This document shows positions 15,325 to 24,615 of a stretch of DNA of 64,000 nt, one piece after another. The translations under genes and the position numbers were made by a program. The DNA is from Paenibacillus dokdonensis (GTDB lineage Bacteria; Bacillota; Bacilli; Paenibacillales; Paenibacillaceae). Under the pieces are notes generated by a model. The model was not told the DNA's origin and made no database searches. It saw only the letters and a program-made list of their open reading frames with translations. The DNA is taken from NCBI RefSeq assembly GCF_004916975.1, contig NZ_STGQ01000003.1, forward strand, positions 576,501-640,500, given 5' to 3'. Position 1 is the stretch's first letter. Every line of letters starts with the position of its first letter.

Positions 15325-17754
15325 CTAGAATAAGTTTATTCCCATCCAGCTGTCATTCTCAGTATCAATTCCAAACTCCTCACTATACGCCCCTTCTTTC
15401 AGCACAAGCATTTGTCCGTCCAGAATACGTTCGAGACCGTCGTTCTTTTCTAATTTTCGAAGTTCATATTCGAACAAATTCACAGTATACTGCTGAGCTC
15501 TTCGCAATAATCTGGAGAAGTCCTCAATTCGTTCAGCACCATTTAACGCCGCAATGATTTCTCTCCCCTCATCTCCATAAGGTACAATGACAGGTGTGGC
15601 AAGGTTATCTATTACTTGAAAATACTCTGCTGCTGTGTGGTAACTGTTTGCTAGAAATAAGGGAAGTCTTTGATTTTTATTTCTGTAATAATCTTGGTAA
15701 TATGTGTTTTCTGCTTTGGTGGCCGCCAATAACGAAGTCATGTCGACTCTTAATTTTGGAATAAAATAATTCAAACTTGTTGCAAATTCCGTGTAAAATT
15801 CCTGAAAATACCGTTCCATAGCTTGAACAGAGAGGATGTGACCGCCGTGGCTCGACGAATTAAATTTTAGATCGATCAAAATTTTTTTCGAGATGTGTTT
15901 TCCTTTTTTAACTTCCTTCAGATGATTCAGATTTTCTTCTTCATGATCAATCACATACACCTGCTGCATTTCACGCTCACCATGCCGGTTACATCGGCCT
16001 GCAGCTTGTGCGATCGAATCCAGTCCTGCCAGAGAACGAATGACACACTCAAAACTGACATCAACTCCCGCTTCAATCAACGGAGTACTGATGCATATGA
16101 TTTTATCTCCATTTTTTAAAAGCTGCCTTATTTCATCCAGTTTTCTTTTCCGGTGTGCGGCGCACATGGATGTGCTTAAGTGATAGATCGGAATGCTGCT
16201 AGCGGTCAACTGTAGCTGCTGATACAATCTTTTCACCACAGTCTTCGTGTTTAAAATGACCAAAACACTCTGTGCCTCTGTCATTTTTTCATTTACAAAC
16301 TCCACGAGCTTGTTATTGTTAAACACTTCATTCGTCGCCAAACCCCTAATTTCCACACGTTTAAACGCTTCAATGACCTCATCCAGGTGGTTAATCATTT
16401 CAGCATCCGGGCTAAGATTCAGCTTATTCTCCACGAAATCCAATGCAGGCTGCGTGGCTGTACATAGCACAAGACTGGAGTGGCCGTACGCACTCAAAAA
16501 GTTTAATGCTTCATTAAACAAAGACACACATGAGACCGGAACCTTCTGCACTTCATCAAAGACAATGACTGACTCACTCAAATTGTGCAGCCTCCGGATG
16601 TTCCTGCTTCCTTTCGCATAAATCACATTCAAAAACTGCACCATCGTTGTGAAAATAATCGGAGAATCCCAGTTATCTTTAGCTAACTTTAGCTTTTGTC
16701 GCACATTCATCATGCCGTCCATAAACTCATCATCATCCAGATCCTCAATCACATTGGAATGATGCTCTAGAATATTGGATTCATCCTGAAGAATTCGTCG
16801 TACTTCTGCCGCATTTTGTTCAATAATCGTCGTGTATGGCAAGACATAAATTATATGTTTCTTATTATAGTTTTTGGCATGTTTAAGCGCATATCTGAGA
16901 CTCGCTAAGGTTTTGCCGCCACCAGTCGGAATAGATAATGTATATATGCCGGACGGCTTGTCCGCAAACCGGTCACACTGTTCTGACATTCGACTTCTGA
17001 GTACATTGATGGGAGTATGGAAACTACTTCGACCTGCAAAAGAATTCATTTCAACCATTAATCTGCCGTAATAGGCATTAAAAAGCTCTTGGGAATGTTG
17101 CAGTTCAGGTTCTTTCACGACGTTCTCTTCAAACATTCTCGTATTCGTCCGATCTGCATCAATTAGTGCACTAAACACAAACTTAGTTAAAAACATAAAC
17201 TTAGTCTCACTACGAAGAGGTGAGGGCTTATCGCGAAATGACACAAGTTCTGCTGCAGCTTGATCTACATAAGAATGGAAATCCTTTTCATTCATCACAT
17301 GATCAAAAAACAACCGGACGCTCTCTTCAAATTCTATCAATTCTTTGTCCTGTACACGCCGCAAATAATCTGATTCCATATCTGAATTTAAAAAGTCTTG
17401 GAGGTAAGCGTGATGCGATATAATTGCGTTCCCAACTACTTCAGCCAAGATACCTTTGCTCGGGTCTATTTTTCCGGTATGAAATAAGGTATACAGTATT
17501 CGTCCACCTGCGGTTGAATGATCTACACTCCCACGCTTAGGCGGTGAATTAGGATTTTGGACGGCCTCTAGGATATATTCCCTAAATGCATTCGAGTATT
17601 TCCCCAAGTCATGGAGCATACCAGCCAGTCCAGTGATGTGCTTGATCCCCAAACTCTCTCCATAGATTTCAGCTAAACCTTTTACGCCCAGCAGGTGCTG
17701 TTCAACAGATTGCTGTACGTAATCACTTTCACGAATATGGGCGATATAGGCCAT
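15325..17754 (-). CDS. cas3: CRISPR-associated helicase-nuclease Cas3
   Basis: A protein of 809 residues from ATG 17754 (MAYIAHIRESD) behind GGGGGAG. The N-terminal HD nuclease domain has the paired residues in GMLHDLGKYS and a later SHHAY. The superfamily 2 helicase has motif I (IPTGGGKT), II (VFDEVQ) and VI (QAAGRCNRHG). Cas3 is recruited by target-bound Cascade and then unwinds and degrades the invader. It is the first large gene of the minus-strand cas operon and lies 26 bases before cas5c. An overlapping small frame with a better ribosome site starts just upstream (17825). All motifs are intact. Confidence 0.97.
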   Translation of the reverse strand: MAYIAHIRESDYVQQSVEQHLLGVKGLAEIYGESLGIKHITGLAGMLHDLGKYSNAFREYILEAVQNPNSPPKRGSVDHSTAGGRILYTLFHTGKIDPSKGILAEVVGNAIISHHAYLQDFLNSDMESDYLRRVQDKELIEFEESVRLFFDHVMNEKDFHSYVDQAAAELVSFRDKPSPLRSETKFMFLTKFVFSALIDADRTNTRMFEENVVKEPELQHSQELFNAYYGRLMVEMNSFAGRSSFHTPINVLRSRMSEQCDRFADKPSGIYTLSIPTGGGKTLASLRYALKHAKNYNKKHIIYVLPYTTIIEQNAAEVRRILQDESNILEHHSNVIEDLDDDEFMDGMMNVRQKLKLAKDNWDSPIIFTTMVQFLNVIYAKGSRNIRRLHNLSESVIVFDEVQKVPVSCVSLFNEALNFLSAYGHSSLVLCTATQPALDFVENKLNLSPDAEMINHLDEVIEAFKRVEIRGLATNEVFNNNKLVEFVNEKMTEAQSVLVILNTKTVVKRLYQQLQLTASSIPIYHLSTSMCAAHRKRKLDEIRQLLKNGDKIICISTPLIEAGVDVSFECVIRSLAGLDSIAQAAGRCNRHGEREMQQVYVIDHEEENLNHLKEVKKGKHISKKILIDLKFNSSSHGGHILSVQAMERYFQEFYTEFATSLNYFIPKLRVDMTSLLAATKAENTYYQDYYRNKNQRLPLFLANSYHTAAEYFQVIDNLATPVIVPYGDEGREIIAALNGAERIEDFSRLLRRAQQYTVNLFEYELRKLEKNDGLERILDGQMLVLKEGAYSEEFGIDTENDSWMGINLF

Positions 17755-17825
17755 CGTACTCCCCCTTGCATACATACAGAATCATAAAATGGTTCTCTAT
17801 TCCCATAATAATTCGATAGTTTCAT
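17682..17825 (-). CDS. Possible small leader ORF overlapping the cas3 start
   Basis: A 47-codon frame starting MKLSNYYGNREPFYDS at ATG 17825. GGAGG stands seven bases before the ATG, the best-placed ribosome site upstream of cas3. It overlaps the first 73 bases of cas3 in another frame and ends at TAA 17682. I recognise no family. It could be a translated leader that couples ribosomes to cas3, or it could be chance. I cannot judge coding potential further without homologues. Confidence 0.35.
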   Translation of the reverse strand: MKLSNYYGNREPFYDSVCMQGGVRWPISPIFVKVITYSNLLNSTCWA

Positions 17826-17919
17826 TTAATATCCTCCAATAATTCCACAAAATAGAACAAAATAAATAATCTTGATTGTTAAATGCACTTGATTCGATTT
17901 TTTTAATAGAAAGAATACG

Positions 17920-17950
17920 AAAAAAGCACTCGCTACACTGCGAATGCTTT
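17920..17950 (-). terminator. Terminator between array 2 and the cas operon
   Basis: On the minus strand AGCATTCGC / GCGAGTGCT around AGTGTA is followed by TTTTTTCG. It lies downstream of the trailer end of array 2 and upstream of cas3, so array 2 transcripts should stop here. The cas operon then needs a promoter in 17826-17919. Confidence 0.8.
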
Positions 17951-18008
17951 CTATGTTGCTTCTTTCAGAGCTACAACGTGTTGGGAGCATGGGGAATAAT
18001 AGCCAGTG

Positions 18009-19562
18009 ATTTCAATCCATGCCCTCGTGCAGGGTGGGATAGCAATTAATCTCACTTCTTCGCACTATGTCCAAATTTCAATTCACATACCCGCGTAGGG
18101 TGCGACTATTTCTTTGTCGTTGTTACCCTCTTTATCGAGACATTTCAATCCACGCACCTGTGTAGGGTGCAACTGACATATTTGATTTCATCTGCTGTAG
18201 CGCTTGGATTTCAATCCACGCACCCATGTAGGGTGCGACGTTTATTAAGCAGGCGAAGAACGGGGTTGATCAGATTTCAATCCACGCACCCATGTAGGGT
18301 GCGACCTTAAGGACAAAGACATAAGTGTGTATGTGCTATTTCAATCCACGCACCCATGTAGGGTGCGACTTCTTGCCCTTTTTCGTAAAGGATTGGATCA
18401 GAGTATTTCAATCCACGCACCCATGTAGGGTGCGACTTTTGGGATGCGTTATGCTGGTTCATTTGCAAGCATTTCAATCCACGCACCCATGTAGGGTGCG
18501 ACACTTGTAACACCATCGACTTTCCTTAGTCGAACAATTTCAATCCACGCACCCATGTAGGGTGCGAACATTGTGCATGTCTCCGTTATGACCTTTTACA
18601 TATTTCAATCCACGCACCCATGTAGGGTGCGACGCAGCAGAGAAAAGGGATTTAACCTAATCTCTGTATTTCAATCCACGCACCCATGTAGGGTGCGACA
18701 AGATCTTTGCTCTTTTCATTGCTGCTGTCTGCACGGCTTCAATCCACGCACCCATGTAGGGTGCGACGTTAGTTAAATAATTCCATTATAAGGGGATATA
18801 GGCTTCAATCCACGCACCCATGTAGGGTGCGACTTTCTTAGTTTTGTGCGTTACGGCGTTTTGGTTGCTTCAATCCACGCACCCATGTAGGGTGCGACAT
18901 CGCTTGTGTATCCTTGGACTGTTTGGTTAGCATGCTTCAATCCACGCACCCATGTAGGGTGCGACACCGCAATTTTCAACGTGGTTATTTAAAATTTTGC
19001 TTCAATCCACGCACCCATGTAGGGTGCGACTGCCAACGGTGGTATTGCAGACGGATCACTCACCGGGCTTCAATCCACGCACCCATGTAGGGTGCGACGA
19101 AGTATAATTAATAATTTAATTCCATATGATAATGGCTTCAATCCACGCACCCATGTAGGGTGCGACTTAGTGCTTATCTTTGACACCACCTTTGGGGATG
19201 CTTCAATCCACGCACCCATGTAGGGTGCGACGGTTGACCAAAATAAAAACTTCACTGACCAATTGCTTCAATCCACGCACCCATGTAGGGTGCGACCATG
19301 ATGGGTACGACATTAACTTGGTTGACATGCTTCAATCCACGCACCCATGTAGGGTGCGACGAATTTAGCGGCCTTTAAGTGGCCTTTTCGGATATGCTTC
19401 AATCCACGCACCCATGTAGGGTGCGACTTGCTAGGTTCAGTAGCTTTTATCTATAAACTTGTGGGCTTCAATCCACGCACCCATGTAGGGTGCGACCTGC
19501 GGCGTCTTTAATGAGGGAAGATGCGGAGTTGCTTCAATCCACGCACCCATGTAGGGTGCGAC
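18009..19562 (-). CRISPR. CRISPR array 2 (type I-C), 24 repeats with graded variants
   Basis: Twenty-four 32-base repeats with 23 spacers of 32-37 bases. Three decayed repeats mark the trailer end (18009, 18075, 18142). Eight repeats from 18208 to 18668 begin ATTTCAATCC. Thirteen from 18736 to 19531 begin GCTTCAATCC. All the good ones carry CCCATGTAGGG, one base different from array 1 (CCCACGTAGGG). The leader is at the right (19563 onward) and crRNAs are read on the minus strand. The repeat at 18537 ends in A instead of C. The spacer at 19167-19199 overlaps, on the opposite strand, the array 1 spacer at 9452-9486. Confidence 0.98.
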
Positions 19563-19735
19563 TCCGATTTTTCAAACGATTAGCTGAAAAATTGTTTCTA
19601 AATTAATGAATACCGCACGATATGCCAAGAATCAAATATCGATTTACTATTTAAATGGTTTAATTGTAATTTAAATGAATTTTTTTCGGTGCGAATGTAC
19701 CTGAGATTTTATGTGCACTTGACATTCGCACTAAA
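19563..19735 (-). promoter_or_regulatory. Leader of CRISPR array 2
   Basis: AT-rich, non-coding. It shares with the array 1 leader the repeat-adjacent TCCGATTTT, the AATTGTAA at 19662 and the dyad GTGCGAAT (19689-19696) / ATTCGCAC (19724-19731) with the same 35-base arm spacing. Outside these blocks the two leaders differ strongly. It should hold the promoter of array 2. Confidence 0.8.
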
Positions 19736-19793
19736 CAAACCAATTTATCATAATTGATTAAATAATATCATAAATCTCATACTCGTAAACTCA

Positions 19794-20765
19794 TTATCCT
19801 TCATCAAACAACGTCACATACTTACCGTACCCCTCCTGCTCCAATTCTTCCTTCGTTATGAAACGCAGGGCTGCGGAGTTCACCTGATAATGCAAGTCTC
19901 CCGGCTGCGGACCGTTATGGAATACATGTCCCAGATAGGAACCTGACAACCTGCCCCGCAGCGCGGTACGTATCTTTCCATTGCTGAGATCTGCCCTTTT
20001 GCTGATCAAGCCCTCGTGAATGGGTTTCGTAAAGGCCGGCAGCCCGGTTCCCGCATCAAACTGATCACGAGAGCAAAATAAGGGGTCGCTGTTCACCCGA
20101 TCCACGTAAATACCTTCCCTTGTGTTATTCCAGTACTCGTTGTCAAATGCAGGCTCATCTACCCCATTTTGCGTCACTTCAAATTGAAGACGGGTCAGAC
20201 GTTTCTGCAGCGTTTGCTTGTCTTGTTTCGTATTCCAGTAACGCTCGGCAAACGAGGTTCGTCCTGAACCTTCTTGATAGAGATTATAGTGAAACCGATG
20301 GGTTTTGTAATAATTTTGATGAACGGCTTCCGCCGGATAGAACTTCCCTGCAGACATGATTTCGGTCACGATTTTACCTTTAAACCGGCCGCTGGCCTGT
20401 AATGCCCGTTTGGAGGCTTCCGCTTGTTCACGCTGCTGTTCGTTATGGACAAAGATCGCTGTGCGGTACGATGCCCCGCGGTCCATGAACTGGCCGTCCT
20501 TATCGGTCGGGTCAATCAGCTGCCAATAGATTTCAAGAAGTCTTTCGTACGGAAACACTTCCGGTTCAAAGGTGATTTGCACCGCTTCGGCATGTCCCGT
20601 TGTTTCCGTCCCCACTTCCTCATAAGTCGGATTGTCCGTATGTCCGCCCGTGTATCCCGAAACAAGTGAAAGGATGCCTGGAAGCTCGTCGAACGGCCTC
20701 ACCATACACCAGAAGCAGCCTCCTGCAAACGTGGCCAGCTCCGTCTTACGATTCGAATGTTCCAT
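19794..20765 (-). CDS. msrA: Peptide methionine sulfoxide reductase MsrA-MsrB fusion, MsrB half degenerate
   Basis: A protein of 323 residues behind GGAGGATCAGCG. Residues 10-165 are MsrA with the nucleophile Cys17 in GGCFWC; it reduces methionine-S-sulfoxide in proteins using thioredoxin. Residues 185-320 are MsrB-like (EVTQNGVDEPAFDNEYW through NSAALRFI). The MsrB catalytic cysteine, normally in RYCINSAALRF, is Gln294 here (HYQVNSAAL), and the usual QCGWPSF is GTGLPAF. The nucleotides clearly read CAG for this Gln. The R-sulfoxide activity is therefore probably lost while the fold is kept. It lies just beyond the array 2 leader as a single-gene unit. Confidence 0.93.
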   Translation of the reverse strand: MEHSNRKTELATFAGGCFWCMVRPFDELPGILSLVSGYTGGHTDNPTYEEVGTETTGHAEAVQITFEPEVFPYERLLEIYWQLIDPTDKDGQFMDRGASYRTAIFVHNEQQREQAEASKRALQASGRFKGKIVTEIMSAGKFYPAEAVHQNYYKTHRFHYNLYQEGSGRTSFAERYWNTKQDKQTLQKRLTRLQFEVTQNGVDEPAFDNEYWNNTREGIYVDRVNSDPLFCSRDQFDAGTGLPAFTKPIHEGLISKRADLSNGKIRTALRGRLSGSYLGHVFHNGPQPGDLHYQVNSAALRFITKEELEQEGYGKYVTLFDEG

Positions 20766-20906
20766 CGCTGATCCTCCTCTCCGGAATCTTAAGTAACTTT
20801 CTTATGATTGCCGTTGAAATCAGCTTTTCGCCTACTTCTGCGTCTGCTCCTGAATGGAGCTGTCAGACAAGTACGTATTAGGTCTTTTCCCTTCAGCCTT
20901 ATGATC

Positions 20907-21227
20907 TTAAAAGAAAAATAGCTGAAGCATACCGAGTACAATGGATGCGGAAACGAATAGCTTGGCCAGAGCAGCCCTTTGCATGAATTTCATGACAACT
21001 CCGATGACCGTCAACAGGCCAAAAAATCCCGCGGCCATTCTGGATACGATAAAATTACCGGGAAGGGAAGTAAACGCCAGATAGCTAATGACTATCCCCA
21101 ATACGGCGGTGACAAAAAATACGATATTGTTAATTTGAGGATCTTTAACCAGAAATAACAACCCTATAGTGAGTATACTAACAACTGTCAAAATAATAAA
21201 TAAGATCAATAGAGCTCCAAGTGCCAT
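20907..21227 (-). CDS. Small four-helix membrane protein, unknown
   Basis: A protein of 106 residues behind AAGGAGGAAGTTCAC. Hydropathy by eye gives four transmembrane helices: about 2-25, 33-52, 60-80 and 86-106, with a short basic loop (KFMQRAALAK) before the last. There is no recognisable motif. It could be an accessory membrane protein. It stands between msrA and the ABC exporter cassette with independent spacing on both sides. Confidence 0.75.
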   Translation of the reverse strand: MALGALLILFIILTVVSILTIGLLFLVKDPQINNIVFFVTAVLGIVISYLAFTSLPGNFIVSRMAAGFFGLLTVIGVVMKFMQRAALAKLFVSASIVLGMLQLFFF

Positions 21228-21343
21228 GTGAACTTCCTCCTTGGTAAAAAAGGTTCATACGTGCTTCTTAACCCATGTCGGTTCATTCGAAGCGATCTTA
21301 TGCTTCTCACCTGGCCTCCCCTCCCTCCTTTGTTTCCGAATAA

Positions 21344-21386
21344 CAAAAAAGGCAGAGAATGAACATAGGTTCATCTCCGCCTTTTA
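21344..21386 (-). terminator. Terminator of the ABC exporter operon
   Basis: Stem AAGGCAGAGAATGAAC / GTTCATCTCCGCCTT with one bulge. The left A-run reads as Ts on the minus strand. It sits 10 bases after the permease stop at 21396. Confidence 0.8.
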
Positions 21387-21395
21387 GCAAAACTG

Positions 21396-23741
21396 CTATT
21401 CTGTAATCAGCCCATAAGCTGAGATCCGCTTGATCCTGCGGGCCACCAGCATCGAGACGAGATAGGCTAACACGACAAGCCCGATGCATAACATGACGAT
21501 CAGGGGAATCTTCACAATGAACTGTACGTTGTGTATGCCTGCCCCCGACAAGAGCAGCGTTAGCATGGAGTTGGTGTACAGGCAGCCCAGCACCCCACCG
21601 ATGAGGACGCCGATGATCACAATCGGAATAAAGCTCATCGCGATCTGAGACATCAATTGAAGCGTCGTATATCCTGTAGCTTTTAATATCCCAAATTCCC
21701 GTTTACGTTTGAGAATCATCGTTTTAATGACGAGGTATAGGATCATCATGACAACTAACACCGTGATCGCAAGAACCATAACCATAACGGCAAAAACCGC
21801 TGAAATATAGATACTGCTTTGGCCGTTTATCGTCTCATCGACGTTTATGATATTCGCTTGTGTATTCCCGTATTTAGCTTTGATCTCCTCGATAAAACGG
21901 GCAGTATCTACATCCTTCAGATATACGTTGATGACAGAGCTCGTATAGTCGGGAACGATCTGCTGTATTCCAGACAAGGTTAAATAGGCTGCTTGCCCCA
22001 TGTTGCTAATGGACTGGCTTAGACCCGTAATCAGGAATGGATGGGATACATTATTGATCTCAACCTTTACCGTATCGCCGATGCCTTTATCAAGCAGCTT
22101 GGACACTGTCCAAGATACGGCAATTTCATTGTCATATTTCGGAAATCGGCCTACATACACCGGCTGGTTTTCCAGCTTGCTGTAATCGTCCGAGATGTTC
22201 ATATAGATCGCTTGCCCATCAATCCTCGTCGGTATGAAATCAAGGATAGCCGTCTTGGCTACGCCATCCATATGCTCAATCGCCGGAAACAGTTTTTCAC
22301 TGTCAGTGGCTGTCTTCGCCTGAATCATAACATTCGATGTCTCCGCACCAACCAGATGGAAAAATGCTTTTTTATCAGCTGCTACATTGTAATACAACAC
22401 AACGGAGAAGACGGATGCAAACGTAATAGCGGCAATGATAAAAGCAATCATGATATTTTGCTTACTATTCATCATCATCGTTTTGCAAGCGAGCACAAAC
22501 TGGAGTCCACCCCTCGCTTTCTCCAGCGGGAAAGGATTCTTTTTGAAGCTGTGCGTCATAATACCTCCGCGTAGAGCCGCAACAGGATGGAGCTTCTGAA
22601 TGCGTATACCCGATAGTAAGGTCACGGCTAGCACAAGTACAGCAACAATAAGGATACTGAGGATAATAGATACGATATCGAAACTCCGTGTCCACAGCAG
22701 CCCCGATAAAGTCGAGACAATCCCGCCGAATACGGGAATCACTGCATAGGAGACCGCAACGCCGACGATACCGGCGGACAGCGTAATGAGCATAAATTGC
22801 AGCACAATAGAAGCAAGAATCTGCCTGCTCGTGTAGCCCACCGCTTTCAAGACGCCGATATTCACAATGCCATCATCAATACTGTTCGTCACACGGAACT
22901 TAATAACGATCAAGGCGACAAGTACAATGACCGCTGCGAACGCAACCAAGATCATGGAGATAATATTGATCGTCATCGTACCTATGCTTTTCATCGTCTC
23001 AATATCCGTTTCCCAAAAAGTAGGGTCAATCGCATTCATGCTCGGATCCGGGAACTTCTTATTATAATCATTCATCACCGTCGTCGATTGCCTGCTATCG
23101 TTAAGGGTTGCGGACAAATAGGTTCCTCCTGCCGCCACCCCTACTGTATCAGACAACTGACGATACGCAGCATCCGGTAAAATGAATTTCATAATGCCCA
23201 TACTGGGCGTGCCCAGCATCGTTGATTCAAAGAATCCTGCGATACGGTAGCTATATGCCTTATCCTGATAGGTTATGGTGAGCGCATCACCTAGCTTGTA
23301 GCCACCGCTTGTTTTAAAACTAAAAGATACATAAATATCATCTTGATGCATTGGGTCCAGCTTCTGGATCAGCTTCAGAGGGGAAAACCCCCGTTTAGCA
23401 TCCGCATTGAATATCGCTGCACCACTATCCATCTGGCTGTCGCCATAACGGAACCTGGCCGCATCCAGCAAAATCATCGATTCCATTTCGATTTGTTTCA
23501 CACCTGAATTGTTCTTAAAGAAGTCACCATAGGCTTCTTTATAGTTTGCATTTTTCATCATGAGGCTTAGATGCGGATCATGTAGTTCTTCAACCTTATC
23601 ATCATAGAAGGTACTCATTTTGGAGATAACCGTTATGCCTACATTGAGAAGCAGGGCAGCAGCAAAAATCAAAATAAACAATGAAAATGCCGCACTTTTA
23701 CCTTTTTTAATATTGGCTAAGGCAAGATTAACGATTTTCAT
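21396..23741 (-). CDS. ABC transporter permease, FtsX/MacB-like (peptide or lipid exporter)
   Basis: A protein of 781 residues with one N-terminal helix, a large extracellular domain (about 40-240), three helices near 250-370, a second extracellular domain (about 440-640) and three helices near the C-terminus. This two-FtsX-domain plan is typical of VexP/BceB-like exporters and sensors. The sequence around RKREFGILKATGYTTLQLMSQ is the FtsX coupling region that touches the ATPase. It forms a pair with the ATPase immediately upstream (stop at 23743, start at 23741). Together with the kinase and regulator it probably senses or exports a cell-envelope-active compound or peptide. The substrate is unknown. 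Confidence 0.9.
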   Translation of the reverse strand: MKIVNLALANIKKGKSAAFSLFILIFAAALLLNVGITVISKMSTFYDDKVEELHDPHLSLMMKNANYKEAYGDFFKNNSGVKQIEMESMILLDAARFRYGDSQMDSGAAIFNADAKRGFSPLKLIQKLDPMHQDDIYVSFSFKTSGGYKLGDALTITYQDKAYSYRIAGFFESTMLGTPSMGIMKFILPDAAYRQLSDTVGVAAGGTYLSATLNDSRQSTTVMNDYNKKFPDPSMNAIDPTFWETDIETMKSIGTMTINIISMILVAFAAVIVLVALIVIKFRVTNSIDDGIVNIGVLKAVGYTSRQILASIVLQFMLITLSAGIVGVAVSYAVIPVFGGIVSTLSGLLWTRSFDIVSIILSILIVAVLVLAVTLLSGIRIQKLHPVAALRGGIMTHSFKKNPFPLEKARGGLQFVLACKTMMMNSKQNIMIAFIIAAITFASVFSVVLYYNVAADKKAFFHLVGAETSNVMIQAKTATDSEKLFPAIEHMDGVAKTAILDFIPTRIDGQAIYMNISDDYSKLENQPVYVGRFPKYDNEIAVSWTVSKLLDKGIGDTVKVEINNVSHPFLITGLSQSISNMGQAAYLTLSGIQQIVPDYTSSVINVYLKDVDTARFIEEIKAKYGNTQANIINVDETINGQSSIYISAVFAVMVMVLAITVLVVMMILYLVIKTMILKRKREFGILKATGYTTLQLMSQIAMSFIPIVIIGVLIGGVLGCLYTNSMLTLLLSGAGIHNVQFIVKIPLIVMLCIGLVVLAYLVSMLVARRIKRISAYGLITE

Positions 23742-23742
23742 C

Positions 23743-24504
23743 CTACCACCCCATTTCGGCTAGAAAGGCTTTTAACTTCTCATGCCTTTCATGATTGTGC
23801 TCCATATCGAATGCATCCAGCTTCAGGTCTCCACAAATCACACCATCACGCAGATAAAGCACCCTGTTTCCTCGTAAAGCCGTTTTGATATCATGAGTAA
23901 CCATGACAATGCTCTGTCCATTTTGGTTCACAGCGGTCATGGCATCCAGCACGCTATCACTGGCAGCTGAGTTTAATGCACCCGTCGGCTCGTCTGCAAA
24001 AATAATTTTCGGACTGTTGATTAATGCCCGAACGATACCTGCCCGCTGTGCTTCGCCGCCGGAAAGCTGAGAGGGGAATTTCCCCCATGCTGCTTCATTT
24101 AACCCGACCTCGGCAAGCAATTCCTTGGCTTTGGTAACGATGGCCCGTTTATTCCTGCTTACCAGCAAGCCGCTCGCTAACACATTATCCAGAACGCTCA
24201 TATTGTCCAGCAAATAGACCTGTTGAAATACAAACCCGCAATGGTTTCTTCTGAAAATCGCAAGCTGATCGTTATTCAGCTTGGAAATATTCTTCTCTTC
24301 AAAGTGAATCTCGCCTAATGTGGGTTTATCCATCCCGCTTAGCGCATAGAGCAGAGTCGATTTACCCGAACCGGAGCTGCCCATAATAACCGTAAAGTCG
24401 CCCTCCATCAGGCTGATGTCCAAATTCTTGAGCACATGCTGCTGATTTCCCCCACTGGAAAAGGTTTTGCATAATTTCTCCGTCCTTAATAGGCTATTTT
24501 GCAT
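23743..24504 (-). CDS. ABC transporter ATP-binding protein, MacB/LolD type
   Basis: A protein of 253 residues behind GGAGGGTGTTAATTAC. Walker A (GSSGSGKST), Q-loop (FVFQQ), signature (LSGGEAQRAGI), Walker B (IIFADEPTGAL) and the H-loop (VTHD) are all present. It powers the neighbouring 781-residue permease. A 13-base perfect inverted repeat lies just upstream (24528-24557) and may bind the cassette's response regulator. Confidence 0.95.
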   Translation of the reverse strand: MQNSLLRTEKLCKTFSSGGNQQHVLKNLDISLMEGDFTVIMGSSGSGKSTLLYALSGMDKPTLGEIHFEEKNISKLNNDQLAIFRRNHCGFVFQQVYLLDNMSVLDNVLASGLLVSRNKRAIVTKAKELLAEVGLNEAAWGKFPSQLSGGEAQRAGIVRALINSPKIIFADEPTGALNSAASDSVLDAMTAVNQNGQSIVMVTHDIKTALRGNRVLYLRDGVICGDLKLDAFDMEHNHERHEKLKAFLAEMGW

Positions 24505-24527
24505 GTAATTAACACCCTCCTAAACAA

Positions 24528-24557
24528 ATAAGACTGTAATATGAATTACAGTCTTAT
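24528..24557. promoter_or_regulatory. Perfect 13-base inverted repeat before the ABC genes
   Basis: Arms ATAAGACTGTAAT and ATTACAGTCTTAT around ATGA, with no mismatch. It lies between the kinase stop and the ATPase start. The T-run on the minus strand is short, so an operator for the response regulator is as likely as a terminator. Confidence 0.6.
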
Positions 24558-24615
24558 CATACAAAAGCAATTCTTATTTAATCTTTGTTCAATCCTTAAC
24601 TGTTTCTTAAATTGG

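Noticed and set aside
17955..18008. Possible further decayed repeat beginning TTTCAGAG near 17963
   Set aside because: Its distance to the next repeat does not fit the repeat period and only a few bases match.
18307..19368. Open frames across array 2 with the same repeated peptides
   Set aside because: Repeat artefacts, as in array 1.
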